Assembly (NCBI GenBank): GCA_903839855.1
Contig: CAIMEB010000241.1
Location: forward strand, 1 to 55,478
Source of the DNA: an uncultured Methylococcaceae bacterium
Lineage (GTDB): Bacteria > Pseudomonadota > Gammaproteobacteria > Methylococcales > Methylomonadaceae
Direction of reading: 5' to 3'
DNA length: 55,478 bases
The notes under the pieces were generated by a model, which saw only the letters and a list, made by a program, of their open reading frames with translations, ran no database searches and was not told the origin of the DNA. The translations under genes were made by a program, and so were the position numbers. Below, one piece after another: positions 34,273-43,514 of the stretch (the first letter of the stretch is position 1; every line of letters starts with the position of its first letter).

Positions 34273-35556
34273 ATGAAGCTTTATCATATAGTCTTTTTAT
34301 TAAAATGGAGCCTGATTTTTTCGGCATTGGTCAATGTCAATCAATTAGCATTGGCTGGGAACATAGAAACGTGCGAACTGTTTCCACGCAATAATATCTG
34401 GAACACCCCAATAGATAAATTACCTGTTCACCCTTACTCCAATGAATGGATTGGAAATATTGGTCGAGGAACAAGTATTCATGCTGATTTTGGTTCTAAA
34501 TGGGAAGGGAATGATTTAGGTATTCCTTATAATATTGTTAAGGCTAATCACGTTCATAAATATAACATTAATTTTTTATATAGCAACGAATCAGACATAG
34601 GACCTTATCCAATTGATCCTAATTCAAGTATTGAATATGGGGTAGACCATCATCTCATTACCCTTGATATTGACACTTGTAAGCTATATGAGCTTTATGA
34701 TGCAAGTTATGAAAATGGTTGGAAAGCCTCATCGGGTGCTATTTGGGATTTAAAATCCAATGCCATGCGACCTCCTGGCTGGACATCGGCTGATGCAGCA
34801 GGGTTAGCAATACTTCCCGGTTTAGTTCGGTATGACGAAGTAGCCTCGGGGGTTATTAATCATGCCCTACGTTTTGTGGTTGAAAAAACGGATAGCTATA
34901 TTTGGCCTGCCTCTCACCTTACTAAAGGTAAACCCAACCAGCCCAGTCAATACCAACCCCCCTTAGGCGCCCGATTTAGATTGAAATCAAGCTTCGATAT
35001 ATCGGGGTTTGATTCAAATATTCAAGTAATACTAAAAGCAATGAAAACTTATGGTTTGATACTTGCGGACAATGGTAGTAATTGGTTCATCAGTGGTGTG
35101 CCCGATGAACGTTGGAATAATGATGCGCTATCTGTATTTAAACATTTAAAAGGCAATGAATTTGAGGCCGTTGACGAATCTTGTATGATGATTGATTCAG
35201 CATCAGCTCAAGCAGATAGTAGTCGCTGCCAAGGAAATGCCAAGCAGCAGAGTATTAATATTTCTGCTAATAACAAAAACATTGATAAGCAATGTTCTGT
35301 TATTTTACCGAAAGATTCTACGTCTATGACTAAAGCAGGTGGATTTAACGCTTTTGAAGTTGAGACAGACAAAAAGACACTTGCAAATTGTAATGGGTTA
35401 ATAAAAGCAAATGCTAGCTGGATATTGGTAGATGATAAAGCACTGAAAACAACTAAACGGGTCATGTTTTTTGTGGCAAAAAATAATACAGGTGCTAAAA
35501 GAACGGGTGTTATCAATATTGCCGATAAAGCTTTTAATGTTTTACAAACAAAATAA
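34273..35556 (+). CDS. Secreted protein of unknown function in the polysaccharide locus
   Basis: A 427-residue exported protein (signal peptide about 1-28, ending LALAG). The main domain contains FPRNNIWNTPIDKLPVHP, SDIGPYPI, SSGAIWDL, GWTSADAAGLAILPGLVRYDEV and ALRFVVE; this pattern occurs in extracellular proteins of bacteria, but I know no assigned activity. Its many Trp, Pro, Asp and His residues suggest carbohydrate binding or hydrolysis. About 90 C-terminal residues look like a separate beta-rich domain. It lies just ahead of the export lipoprotein gene, so a role in the polymer outside the cell is inferred. Confidence 0.75.
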   Translation: MKLYHIVFLLKWSLIFSALVNVNQLALAGNIETCELFPRNNIWNTPIDKLPVHPYSNEWIGNIGRGTSIHADFGSKWEGNDLGIPYNIVKANHVHKYNINFLYSNESDIGPYPIDPNSSIEYGVDHHLITLDIDTCKLYELYDASYENGWKASSGAIWDLKSNAMRPPGWTSADAAGLAILPGLVRYDEVASGVINHALRFVVEKTDSYIWPASHLTKGKPNQPSQYQPPLGARFRLKSSFDISGFDSNIQVILKAMKTYGLILADNGSNWFISGVPDERWNNDALSVFKHLKGNEFEAVDESCMMIDSASAQADSSRCQGNAKQQSINISANNKNIDKQCSVILPKDSTSMTKAGGFNAFEVETDKKTLANCNGLIKANASWILVDDKALKTTKRVMFFVAKNNTGAKRTGVINIADKAFNVLQTK

Positions 35557-35566
35557 TTAATTATTA

Positions 35567-36283
35567 ATGAAAAAAAAATTATTAACGCCAACAGTATTAT
35601 TCATTTTACTAAGTATTTTTTTTAACCTGGGATGTTCACGGTATCCATTGCTAACGAATAGCGTGGGTGCTGATTCTGATTATAATTATCTTATTGGCCC
35701 CGGCGACCAATTAGAAATTTTTGTATGGGATAATCCGGATATTTCAGCTAAAATACCGGTCAGACCCGACGGAAAAATTACTGTGCCATTAGTACAGGAT
35801 ATAGTTGCAAGTGGAAAAACGCCCAATTTACTCGCGAAAGAATTGGAATCAAAATATGCGACTTATATAAAAAACCCAATGGTAGTGGTTATTGTAACTT
35901 CGTTTCAAGGGGTTGATGATCAACAAATACGCATTATAGGTCAAATTGGTGGTGGCTCATCAACAATAGGCTCTTCAGGCGCCTCTTCCTCGCAATCGGG
36001 CACAGGGCAACTATCCAGCCAAATGGGGGCGCAATCTAATACACGGTATCGAGCAATGAGTCTCCCATATGAAAAAGGCATGACATTGCTTGACATTATG
36101 ACGAAAATTGGTTCAATCGGTCAATATGCTGATGGAAATCGAGCCAGTGTAATTCGAAAAATAAAAGGAAAAGCAAGACGATTTAGAGTGCTACTTGATA
36201 GCTTGGTAGAAGATGCTGATATGAGTGCCAACGTTAAAATGGCGCCGGGTGATATATTAATTATTCCTCAAGCCTATTTTTAA
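35567..36283 (+). CDS. Polysaccharide export lipoprotein (Wza/EpsE-like)
   Basis: Outer-membrane exit channel subunit for exopolysaccharide. Signal peptide with lipobox NLGC puts the acylated cysteine at C23. The polysaccharide-export domain (about 40-112) starts YLIGPGDQLEIFVWDNPD, and an SLBB-type domain follows near 163-235. Between them lies a low-complexity Gly/Ser/Gln insert (about 128-156) that is unusual. The sequence is closest to the XrtA/PEP-CTERM type export proteins. The gene starts 10 bp after the secreted-protein gene. Confidence 0.92.
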   Translation: MKKKLLTPTVLFILLSIFFNLGCSRYPLLTNSVGADSDYNYLIGPGDQLEIFVWDNPDISAKIPVRPDGKITVPLVQDIVASGKTPNLLAKELESKYATYIKNPMVVVIVTSFQGVDDQQIRIIGQIGGGSSTIGSSGASSSQSGTGQLSSQMGAQSNTRYRAMSLPYEKGMTLLDIMTKIGSIGQYADGNRASVIRKIKGKARRFRVLLDSLVEDADMSANVKMAPGDILIIPQAYF

Positions 36284-36369
36284 GACCCTAAATAAATAAC
36301 TAAAAAATGAATTAAAGTATAGAACTAATTGATTCAACTTTTCTTAAAGAATAGCAGGAAGATAGTGAT

Positions 36370-37953
36370 ATGTATGAAAAGTTAAATGAGTTGATTTTTC
36401 GTGTTAAAGGCGCTCTAAAATATAAACGTCTGGCAATCGTTTTATCGTGGGTCGTTTGTCTTAGTGGCTGGTCGTTATTACTCGCACTGCCTAATAAATA
36501 TAAATCTGAAGCCCAGGTACATGTAGATACAAAAAGTATGCTGCAAACCTTACTAAAAGGCTTGGCAGTGCAACAGGATCTGCGTGAATTAATTAGCATT
36601 ATGAAACAATTAATGTTTACAGAACAAAATTTGCAGAGAATTGCACAATTGGCCCATCTTGATTTCGAAGGTAAAAATCCTATACAACAGTATGAGTTAA
36701 TACAAGATTTGAAAAAAGATATACATATTGCTGGGATGCGGCAACAGAGCGATCTTTTTAAAATTGATTTTGAATCAAAAAATCCAGAGTCAGCACGGGA
36801 TGTGGTTCAAGCTGTTTTATCCGTTTTTTCAGAACAGGCACAAAAGTCGACAAGTGATGATGCTGATAGCAGTCAACTGTTCATAGAAAATCAACTTAAA
36901 GAGTATGAAAACAGATTAAGGGCAGCAGAAAAAGCCAGAGAAAATTTTAAAAGAGAAAATTTTGGTTTATTACCTGATGATAATCATAATCAGATGCAAC
37001 ATTTAAATGATTTAAATGATAAATTGAATGAATCAAAACTGACACTTTCTGAAGCAACTGCAGAGCGTAATGTGCTTGCGAAACAAATGCAGGATCTTAT
37101 TAATACTAATAATAAATTCAAAGAAACACATTCGAATATACCTCTTACACCCGTAGAAAAAAAACGTGAAGAATTATTAAATAAAAAAGCTGAATTGTTG
37201 CTTAAATTTACAGAAGTACATCCAGCGGTAATAGCAATAAATCAGGCTTTAGGAAACCTCAATAAATATTCTGAAGTGACCAAACAGCTTAAAAGAAATG
37301 ATGATCAAATTTTGTATAAAGATTTAATCGAAAATAAATATGTACAGGATCTGAAAATGGCATTGAATAATGCCGAAGGAAAAGTGGCTTCGTATCAATC
37401 GAAAATTAAATTTTATCAAAGTGAGATTGATAACCTGGCAGAGGAGTTGAACACAAGATTGTCGGTCGAAACGGAGATGCAAAACTTAAACAGGGATTAT
37501 GACTCAGTATATACCAATTATAAAGCATTGATAGAGCGAAGAGAGCAGGCAACTTTATCTGAAAAGATTGGCAATGAGGAAATGACGTTAAAGTTTAGAA
37601 TTGCAGAGGCTCCCAACTTACCCATTAAACCCTCGTTCCCTAATAGAATATTATTAGATAGTATCATTTTAATAGTGTCTTTAGGGTTAGGGGCTGGCGT
37701 CAGTGTTTCGATTTACTTTATTAAACCAACTTTTATGACCAGTAAACAGTTAAGAGAGGTAACGGGATTGCCAGTATTAGGATATGTTTCATACAGTGCA
37801 AACGCTGTAGACTTAGAAAAGTCAAAAATTGAAAATAAACAGTTCATTGTTCTGTTCTTGGGTTTGTTTTTTGTTTATTCACTGTTTATAAGCTATGAAT
37901 ATTTGAATTTAAAACAAATACCAATCATGACACTGATGAAGAATGCTCTGTAA
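36370..37953 (+). CDS. Polysaccharide chain-length determinant, XrtA-type (Wzc N-terminal like)
   Basis: Inner-membrane co-polymerase that sets polymer length and works with the kinase encoded next. The 527-residue protein has a Wzz-type N-terminal membrane segment near 20-40, a long periplasmic coiled-coil region (about 170-400), a second membrane segment near 430-450 after the Pro-rich APNLPIKPSFPN motif, and a third near 493-512. Unlike Wzc, the kinase domain is not fused and is encoded by the following gene. This split form is typical of exosortase-associated loci. Confidence 0.9.
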   Translation: MYEKLNELIFRVKGALKYKRLAIVLSWVVCLSGWSLLLALPNKYKSEAQVHVDTKSMLQTLLKGLAVQQDLRELISIMKQLMFTEQNLQRIAQLAHLDFEGKNPIQQYELIQDLKKDIHIAGMRQQSDLFKIDFESKNPESARDVVQAVLSVFSEQAQKSTSDDADSSQLFIENQLKEYENRLRAAEKARENFKRENFGLLPDDNHNQMQHLNDLNDKLNESKLTLSEATAERNVLAKQMQDLINTNNKFKETHSNIPLTPVEKKREELLNKKAELLLKFTEVHPAVIAINQALGNLNKYSEVTKQLKRNDDQILYKDLIENKYVQDLKMALNNAEGKVASYQSKIKFYQSEIDNLAEELNTRLSVETEMQNLNRDYDSVYTNYKALIERREQATLSEKIGNEEMTLKFRIAEAPNLPIKPSFPNRILLDSIILIVSLGLGAGVSVSIYFIKPTFMTSKQLREVTGLPVLGYVSYSANAVDLEKSKIENKQFIVLFLGLFFVYSLFISYEYLNLKQIPIMTLMKNAL

Positions 37954-37983
37954 AATTGACTCATAAAAAACAGAAACATAACG

Positions 37984-38736
37984 ATGACTGAGTATTTTGA
38001 AAGACCAAAAAATATAGAGATTAATTGGAGCGCTCTTGCGTCCAGAGGTTTTCTGACTCCAGATAATGTCAATTATCAACTATCAGAAGAATATAGAGCC
38101 ATAAAAAGACCCTTAATAAATAATGCATTAAACGGAAAAGTAAAAGGTATAAACCGCAGTAATCTTATCCTGATTACCAGTAGTTTGCCTAATGAAGGTA
38201 AAACCTATTCTGCAATTAACCTGGCGGTCAGTATTGCCTCAGAACGTGATAAAAATGTATTGCTCATTGATGCGGATATCCCTAAGCCTTCTGTGGCAAG
38301 AACGCTGGATATTCATTATAAATACGGATTAACCGATTATTTGGATGGGTCAATTGAACGTTTTTCTGACAGTATTTTACAAACAAATTTAAAAGACCTC
38401 AGTATTGTATGCTCTGGTAAACACCATAGTTATTCAACAGAGTTATTTGCCAGTAACAGAATGCAACAATTGGTTAATGAATTGACCGAGGCATATTCAG
38501 ACAGAATTATAATTATTGATTCAGCACCCTTATTAGCGACGACACAGGGTGAGGTATTAGCCAGTATGGCCGGACAGATTGTATTAGTTGTGGAAGCAGA
38601 ACAAACGCCACAAGAAGTCGTATTGGAATCTATTAGACGGCTTAAAAGCAATGACGTGGTATTGTTGCTATTAAATAAGTCACGTAATAACGTTGATATA
38701 AATTATTATGGTTATGGGCAGTATGGTAATGTTTAG
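37984..38736 (+). CDS. Tyrosine autokinase of polysaccharide biosynthesis (CpsD/CapB-type)
   Basis: 250-residue BY-kinase. Walker A is SLPNEGKT at 67-74, Walker A' is LLIDADIPKPS starting at 93, and Walker B is IIIDSAP near 177-183. The C-terminus ends in a tyrosine cluster (NYYGYGQYG) that serves as autophosphorylation sites. It partners the chain-length protein encoded 30 bp upstream to control polymer length and export. Its end overlaps the start of the next gene by a few bases. Confidence 0.93.
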   Translation: MTEYFERPKNIEINWSALASRGFLTPDNVNYQLSEEYRAIKRPLINNALNGKVKGINRSNLILITSSLPNEGKTYSAINLAVSIASERDKNVLLIDADIPKPSVARTLDIHYKYGLTDYLDGSIERFSDSILQTNLKDLSIVCSGKHHSYSTELFASNRMQQLVNELTEAYSDRIIIIDSAPLLATTQGEVLASMAGQIVLVVEAEQTPQEVVLESIRRLKSNDVVLLLLNKSRNNVDINYYGYGQYGNV

Positions 38737-40246
38737 CCGGTTTAAAAAAATTGTAATGTTTCTGGTGAGAATACACCTTGTCTTTTTTATATCCGAACAG
38801 GCCTTGTATGCTAAAAACTGGTTAATTTTGCCTTCTTTTACCAGTTCTGAAATTTATACGGATAATTATTCATTGTCTGCTCAAAAAAAAGGCGCTTTCA
38901 TTAGTGAGTTTAGTCCGGGCTTATCAATTACAAATAAAACTAATCGGCTTAATGTTAACTTAAATTATAAATTACAGGACTTGTATAATGAATCACAAGA
39001 TAAATTTAACCTGTATCATAAATTACAATTTAACTCGACGTATAAGGCGAGTAATTTTTTTAACATAGACACAAGGGCGAGTAGTAATCAGGTTAACATA
39101 AGTAGTAATGCCATTTCTAGCGATAATATTACCGGAGCCGGTAATATTGCCAAAACAAATAGTTATGGTGTATCCCCTTATTGGACACCGAATTTCAATG
39201 GCTATGCCTTGGGCAACTTCAGGGTAAATTATGATGCAGTGAATACTTCAGATACTACTGTAATGTCAAATATGACTAAAACAGATGAAATAGTATCATT
39301 ATCGAGTGGCAGTCGCTTTTCCACGGGTACTTGGAATGTAAATTATAATAATAGCGATGAGATTCGTAATGTGGGGGGTAATGTCAAATATCAAAACGCT
39401 TCATTAAACCTGCAGGAAATTATTAATAGAAAAGTTAAACTTTTTTCTTCTGTTGGGTATGCCAATAATGTTTTTGAGACCGTTACTGATAGCAGTAAAA
39501 ACGGTGTTTATTACACGGTAGGTGGGATTTGGGCACCTAGCTGGCGAACCAGTCTTGAAATGGGTTATGGTAATAACAGTCATGTTACCTTAAATGTAAT
39601 GCCTGTCCGAAATTTACAGATGGCGACTACTTTTAGGAATAATAAGGTAGGTACAAACACAGGGAATGTGTGGCAGGCCAGAGTAAATTACCAAGCCCAA
39701 CGTTCTATCGTAAATGTAAACTATGCAGAGGACACCACAACGACGCAGGCTGCAATTTTAAACTTGCCCGTATTTAATACAGTTAATGCTTTTAATGAAG
39801 CGGTCTATGATCCAACAGCGAATTCAACGGCAATAGATTTTGCTGGCTTATCGAATGAAGTTTATGTTAGAAAAAGGGCTGATTCTTCATATAACTTTAG
39901 AACAAGTAAAAGTTTTTTTTCTTTTAAGGCTTATAACGAGCGACGTATATATCAATTAAGCAACAATAATCAATTCGTTATTGGAATGTCGAGCGCCTGG
40001 AACTGGATGTTTAGCCTTAACAAAAGTATCTACATTACCCCAAACTGGCAAGAAACGACTAGCTTTAATCCTAATACCATAAAACAAATTAGATTTGGAT
40101 TTTCTGAAAGACTGCCTTTACACACAATCAGAAACGGTTCTATTAATTTATTAATGGAATATGGCTATACTAATCAAAACTCAAATTCGATAAATAGTAA
40201 CTACGACGAAAATCGTTTGACAGCAAGCGCTATGTTCTTATTCTAA
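38729..40246 (+). CDS. TIGR03016-like PEP-CTERM-system outer-membrane beta-barrel protein
   Basis: Large barrel protein of about 505 residues found next to the XrtA-type polysaccharide export genes. I use ATG 38729, which overlaps the kinase stop by 8 bp; an in-frame ATG at 38708 would add seven residues. A signal-like hydrophobic stretch lies near 9-25. The remainder alternates short amphipathic strands, begins the mature part with LPSFTSSEIYTDNYSL and ends in a strand with terminal Phe (TASAMFLF), as outer-membrane barrels do. It presumably forms part of the polymer exit or modification apparatus. Confidence 0.8.
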   Translation: MFSRFKKIVMFLVRIHLVFFISEQALYAKNWLILPSFTSSEIYTDNYSLSAQKKGAFISEFSPGLSITNKTNRLNVNLNYKLQDLYNESQDKFNLYHKLQFNSTYKASNFFNIDTRASSNQVNISSNAISSDNITGAGNIAKTNSYGVSPYWTPNFNGYALGNFRVNYDAVNTSDTTVMSNMTKTDEIVSLSSGSRFSTGTWNVNYNNSDEIRNVGGNVKYQNASLNLQEIINRKVKLFSSVGYANNVFETVTDSSKNGVYYTVGGIWAPSWRTSLEMGYGNNSHVTLNVMPVRNLQMATTFRNNKVGTNTGNVWQARVNYQAQRSIVNVNYAEDTTTTQAAILNLPVFNTVNAFNEAVYDPTANSTAIDFAGLSNEVYVRKRADSSYNFRTSKSFFSFKAYNERRIYQLSNNNQFVIGMSSAWNWMFSLNKSIYITPNWQETTSFNPNTIKQIRFGFSERLPLHTIRNGSINLLMEYGYTNQNSNSINSNYDENRLTASAMFLF

Positions 40247-40370
40247 GTTAATTATTAATTAGTTGCTCCATGATAATGATAGAAATGCGACTTAAAATTA
40301 TGTCCTAATAATTTAATTTTAATGTTGTTCAAATAGAGTACCAATTTTTCTAATACGATAAAAACTTAAG

Positions 40371-41759
40371 ATGGCAAATTTATTTGGGCATTATGTCTCT
40401 AGATTATTAATCTACATGTACTTAATAGAATATTTGATTCTATTTACTAGCATGTTTTTTGTATTTAATTCAAGTTTTATGCGTGATTCAGGGAGTGAAT
40501 CAGGTTATTTTGTTGTTTTTTCAGGATTGATATTTTCTTCGGCGACATCTTTATCAGCGTTGAGTGTTGGATTTTATAACAGGAAGCTGTCTAAATATAG
40601 CTATGAGATTGTTAAAAGACTCATAATTAGTTACGTAATTTCATTTTTTATTCTGCTTTTAATTTATTACGTCTTTCCTGAAGCAACAATTCCAGGTGGC
40701 GTTTTAGTTTTATCCTGTCTAGTTTCTTGTATCGGTATTCTCTTTACGAGAGTGCTATTTAATAAATTCACACGGATAAAAGAGTTTAAAACACGTGTTC
40801 TGGTATTTGGTTGCGGCAAAATAGCCAACTCACTGACACACTTTTGTCAAAATTATGACGAAAAAGATTTCATGATTGTTGGATTTTATAATACCGGAAA
40901 TGAACTGGTTATTGTCGACGAATCATTATTAGTGAGTTCAGCCCAACCTTTAGTGTCTTTGGTGCGTAATTTAAATATTGATGAAATAGTTATAGCCTTA
41001 GATGATAGAGGAGAATTTCTTCCCTTTGATGAATTACTTGATTGTAAGGTTTTGGGTATTCATGTTATGGAGTTACTCAGTTTTTATGAGAAAGAGGAAC
41101 GATTAATTAATTTGGAGTACTTAAACCCATATTGGTTTTTATTTTCAAAAGGCTTTTATAGTAGAAAAACAAGAGGATTTATAAAACGTGCTGTTGATAT
41201 AGTTGCCAGTTTGTTACTATTAATTATCTCTAGCCCTGTTATCATATTATCCATTCTAGCGATTTATATGGAAAGTTTGGGCAGGGATTCGATTTTTTAT
41301 TGTCAAAATCGAGTTGGACTTAATGGAAAATGTTTTAAATTGTATAAATTTAGAAGTATGATTCCTGAGGCCGAAGCCAGCGGTATCAAAATGGCAAGCG
41401 TAAATGATATTAGAGTAACTAGGGTGGGTACTTTTTTGAGAAAGTACCGTATTGATGAACTTCCTCAGATTATAAATATACTCAAAGGCGATATGCATTT
41501 TATTGGGCCAAGACCTGAAAGGCCGGAATTCGTGGATGACTTTAACAAAAGAATTGTTTATTATCACGAACGACATAGAGTTAAGCCGGGGTTAACTGGC
41601 TGGGCTCAGTTATGCTATTCCTACGGATCTAATGAATACGACACCATACAAAAGCTACAATACGACTTATATTATGTGAAAAACCAAAGTTTTTTTCTAG
41701 ATTTGACTATTATCCTACAGACTGTAGAAGTCATTTTATTTGGAAAGGGTAGTCGTTAA
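40371..41759 (+). CDS. Undecaprenyl-phosphate sugar-1-phosphate transferase (XrtA-type, TIGR03013-like)
   Basis: Priming enzyme that loads the first sugar phosphate on undecaprenyl phosphate in the inner membrane. Four membrane segments (about 10-32, 44-64, 83-104, 112-130) are followed by a nucleotide-binding-like region with VLVFGCGKIAN. A last membrane helix (about 273-293) precedes the catalytic domain, with FRSMIPEAEA, RVTRVGTFLRKYRIDELPQ and GDMHFIGPRPERPEF. Length of 462 is normal for the family. The sugar added is not predictable. Confidence 0.93.
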   Translation: MANLFGHYVSRLLIYMYLIEYLILFTSMFFVFNSSFMRDSGSESGYFVVFSGLIFSSATSLSALSVGFYNRKLSKYSYEIVKRLIISYVISFFILLLIYYVFPEATIPGGVLVLSCLVSCIGILFTRVLFNKFTRIKEFKTRVLVFGCGKIANSLTHFCQNYDEKDFMIVGFYNTGNELVIVDESLLVSSAQPLVSLVRNLNIDEIVIALDDRGEFLPFDELLDCKVLGIHVMELLSFYEKEERLINLEYLNPYWFLFSKGFYSRKTRGFIKRAVDIVASLLLLIISSPVIILSILAIYMESLGRDSIFYCQNRVGLNGKCFKLYKFRSMIPEAEASGIKMASVNDIRVTRVGTFLRKYRIDELPQIINILKGDMHFIGPRPERPEFVDDFNKRIVYYHERHRVKPGLTGWAQLCYSYGSNEYDTIQKLQYDLYYVKNQSFFLDLTIILQTVEVILFGKGSR

Positions 41760-41832
41760 CTGATTAGTTCTCTATCTTCCTTTAATACGATACTTGTTAA
41801 CAGCCGTGTACACACTTATATAAATTTATCCT

Positions 41833-42339
41833 ATGCTTTTTATTGACGATTTGAAAAGAAAGAGGTTTATATTTAATCAGGCAGGGGGAAATTCTAGTTT
41901 ATTCAGAATTTTTTTATCAGATGGCTCAGGCGCTATGCTGCTATATCGTCTGACTGCATTTTTCTCTGACCATAACTTATTCCTTTTAGCTTATCCCTGT
42001 CAATGGCTCAATAAATTTTTAAATGGTTGTGTTATTGGCGTAAACGCAAAGTTTAAAGATGGCTTTGTCATTATGCATCCGGTAGGTGTAGTTATTAATT
42101 CTAAAGTAACTGCTGGTTATAATATTACTATTGAATCAGGCGTTGTTATTGGTGATGAGAAAGGCCGTTCACCCACCTTAGGAAATAACATTTTCATAGG
42201 CTCGGGGGCGAAATTGTTTGGTGCTATAACGATAGGTGATAATGTTAGAATTGGTGCTAATGCTGTTGTCGTAAAAGATATTCCCTCCGAACAGACTGCA
42301 GTAGGCATTCCTGCACGGTTTTTTAAGCATAAAATCTGA
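41833..42339 (+). CDS. Serine acetyltransferase-like left-handed beta-helix acetyltransferase
   Basis: 168-residue hexapeptide-repeat enzyme like CysE or WcaB. The C-terminal half has the repeating I/V-G-x-x pattern (GAKLFGAITIGDNVRIGANAV, ending VGIPARFF). The N-terminal part is short, so it is not the full-length cysteine-pathway CysE. In a polysaccharide locus it most likely O-acetylates a sugar with acetyl-CoA. It lies 9 bp before the glycosyltransferase gene. Confidence 0.85.
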   Translation: MLFIDDLKRKRFIFNQAGGNSSLFRIFLSDGSGAMLLYRLTAFFSDHNLFLLAYPCQWLNKFLNGCVIGVNAKFKDGFVIMHPVGVVINSKVTAGYNITIESGVVIGDEKGRSPTLGNNIFIGSGAKLFGAITIGDNVRIGANAVVVKDIPSEQTAVGIPARFFKHKI

Positions 42340-42348
42340 TAGGGTTAT

Positions 42349-43509
42349 ATGTCTATTGAGAACATAGTGTTTTTACTGATTACTCTGATTTTATATTCGT
42401 ATTGTTTTTATCCGATCGTTTTATTCATTATTAGTAGATATGTTCAGCGCATTCACCAGAGCGAATTAAGCGCTGAAGACAGTAACGATAACCAACATTT
42501 AAGTGTGGCAGTTGTCATTTCTGCTTACAATGAAGAAAAGCATATTGTAAATACCCTCCATAAATTACTACAACAGGATTACCCGTCTGAAAATATAAAA
42601 ATTTATATTGGGTCAGATGGTAGTACTGACAACACAGCAAAACTTATAAAGCAATTACCGGATAACCGAATTGTATTGTTTGATTTCTCTGTTAATCGCG
42701 GAAAGATTTCTGTAATAAATGACATTCTGGCACAAATAACCGAGTCAGTGGTTGTTTTTACTGATGCCAATGCCGCTTTTAGACTAAATGCACTAAGTCA
42801 TCTAATAAAGCATTTTTCTGTCCCTGAAGTTGCAGGCGTATGTGGTGAACTTAACCTTATCAAAGCAGTAACCGGTGATAATTACGACAATGTCTATTGG
42901 CGTATTGAACGTTTTTTAAAATATCACGAAAGTAAAGTCAATGGTTTTCTTGGAGCCAATGGTGCGATTTACGCTATAAGGCGTGAATATTTTCAACCAT
43001 TACCAAGCGATACTATTATTGATGATTTCACCCTATTTATGAAAATAGCGCTTAACGGTTATAAAACAGTCTATGAGGCATCTGCGATTGCAGATGAAGA
43101 GATGGTTGCCAGTATGTCGGGTGAATACGGTAGAAGAGTAAGAATAGGAGCTGGTAATTATCAGGCTTTTTTTCGGTTAAAGTCAGCGTTACACGCTAAA
43201 CAAGGCATTAGGGTCTTTACCTATCTATCACACAAAGTTTTACGTTGGTTTACGCCTCATTTTTTGCTTTTGATATTTATTTTAAACTTATTGTTACTCG
43301 ATCAATATGGCTTTGTGTTACTTTTTATCATGCAGGTTATTCTGTACACGGTTTGTTTTGTTGTTATTAAGTACTTTAAAAATGATTCGTTACCCACCCT
43401 GATAAGTTTGCCGGTATTTTTTATTAATATGAATTTAGCATTAGCTCATGGCTTTATTCATTATATTTTTGGAGAAATAAAAGGTACTTGGAAACGCACT
43501 GAGAGATAG
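42349..43509 (+). CDS. Family 2 glycosyltransferase, membrane-bound
   Basis: 386 residues. An N-terminal membrane segment (about 5-28) leads to a GT-A domain with VVISAYNEEKHI near 55-66, GSDGSTDNTA near 88-97, the metal-binding DAN at 139-141 and the acceptor region DDFTLFMK near 224-231. The RRVRIGAGNYQ motif near 262-272 corresponds to the QxxRW region of processive enzymes. Two or three membrane helices close the protein, so it may both polymerise and translocate, or act as a simple transferase. The sugar is unknown. It precedes the NodB-like gene by 5 bp. Confidence 0.9.
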   Translation: MSIENIVFLLITLILYSYCFYPIVLFIISRYVQRIHQSELSAEDSNDNQHLSVAVVISAYNEEKHIVNTLHKLLQQDYPSENIKIYIGSDGSTDNTAKLIKQLPDNRIVLFDFSVNRGKISVINDILAQITESVVVFTDANAAFRLNALSHLIKHFSVPEVAGVCGELNLIKAVTGDNYDNVYWRIERFLKYHESKVNGFLGANGAIYAIRREYFQPLPSDTIIDDFTLFMKIALNGYKTVYEASAIADEEMVASMSGEYGRRVRIGAGNYQAFFRLKSALHAKQGIRVFTYLSHKVLRWFTPHFLLLIFILNLLLLDQYGFVLLFIMQVILYTVCFVVIKYFKNDSLPTLISLPVFFINMNLALAHGFIHYIFGEIKGTWKRTER

Positions 43510-43514
43510 TTATT

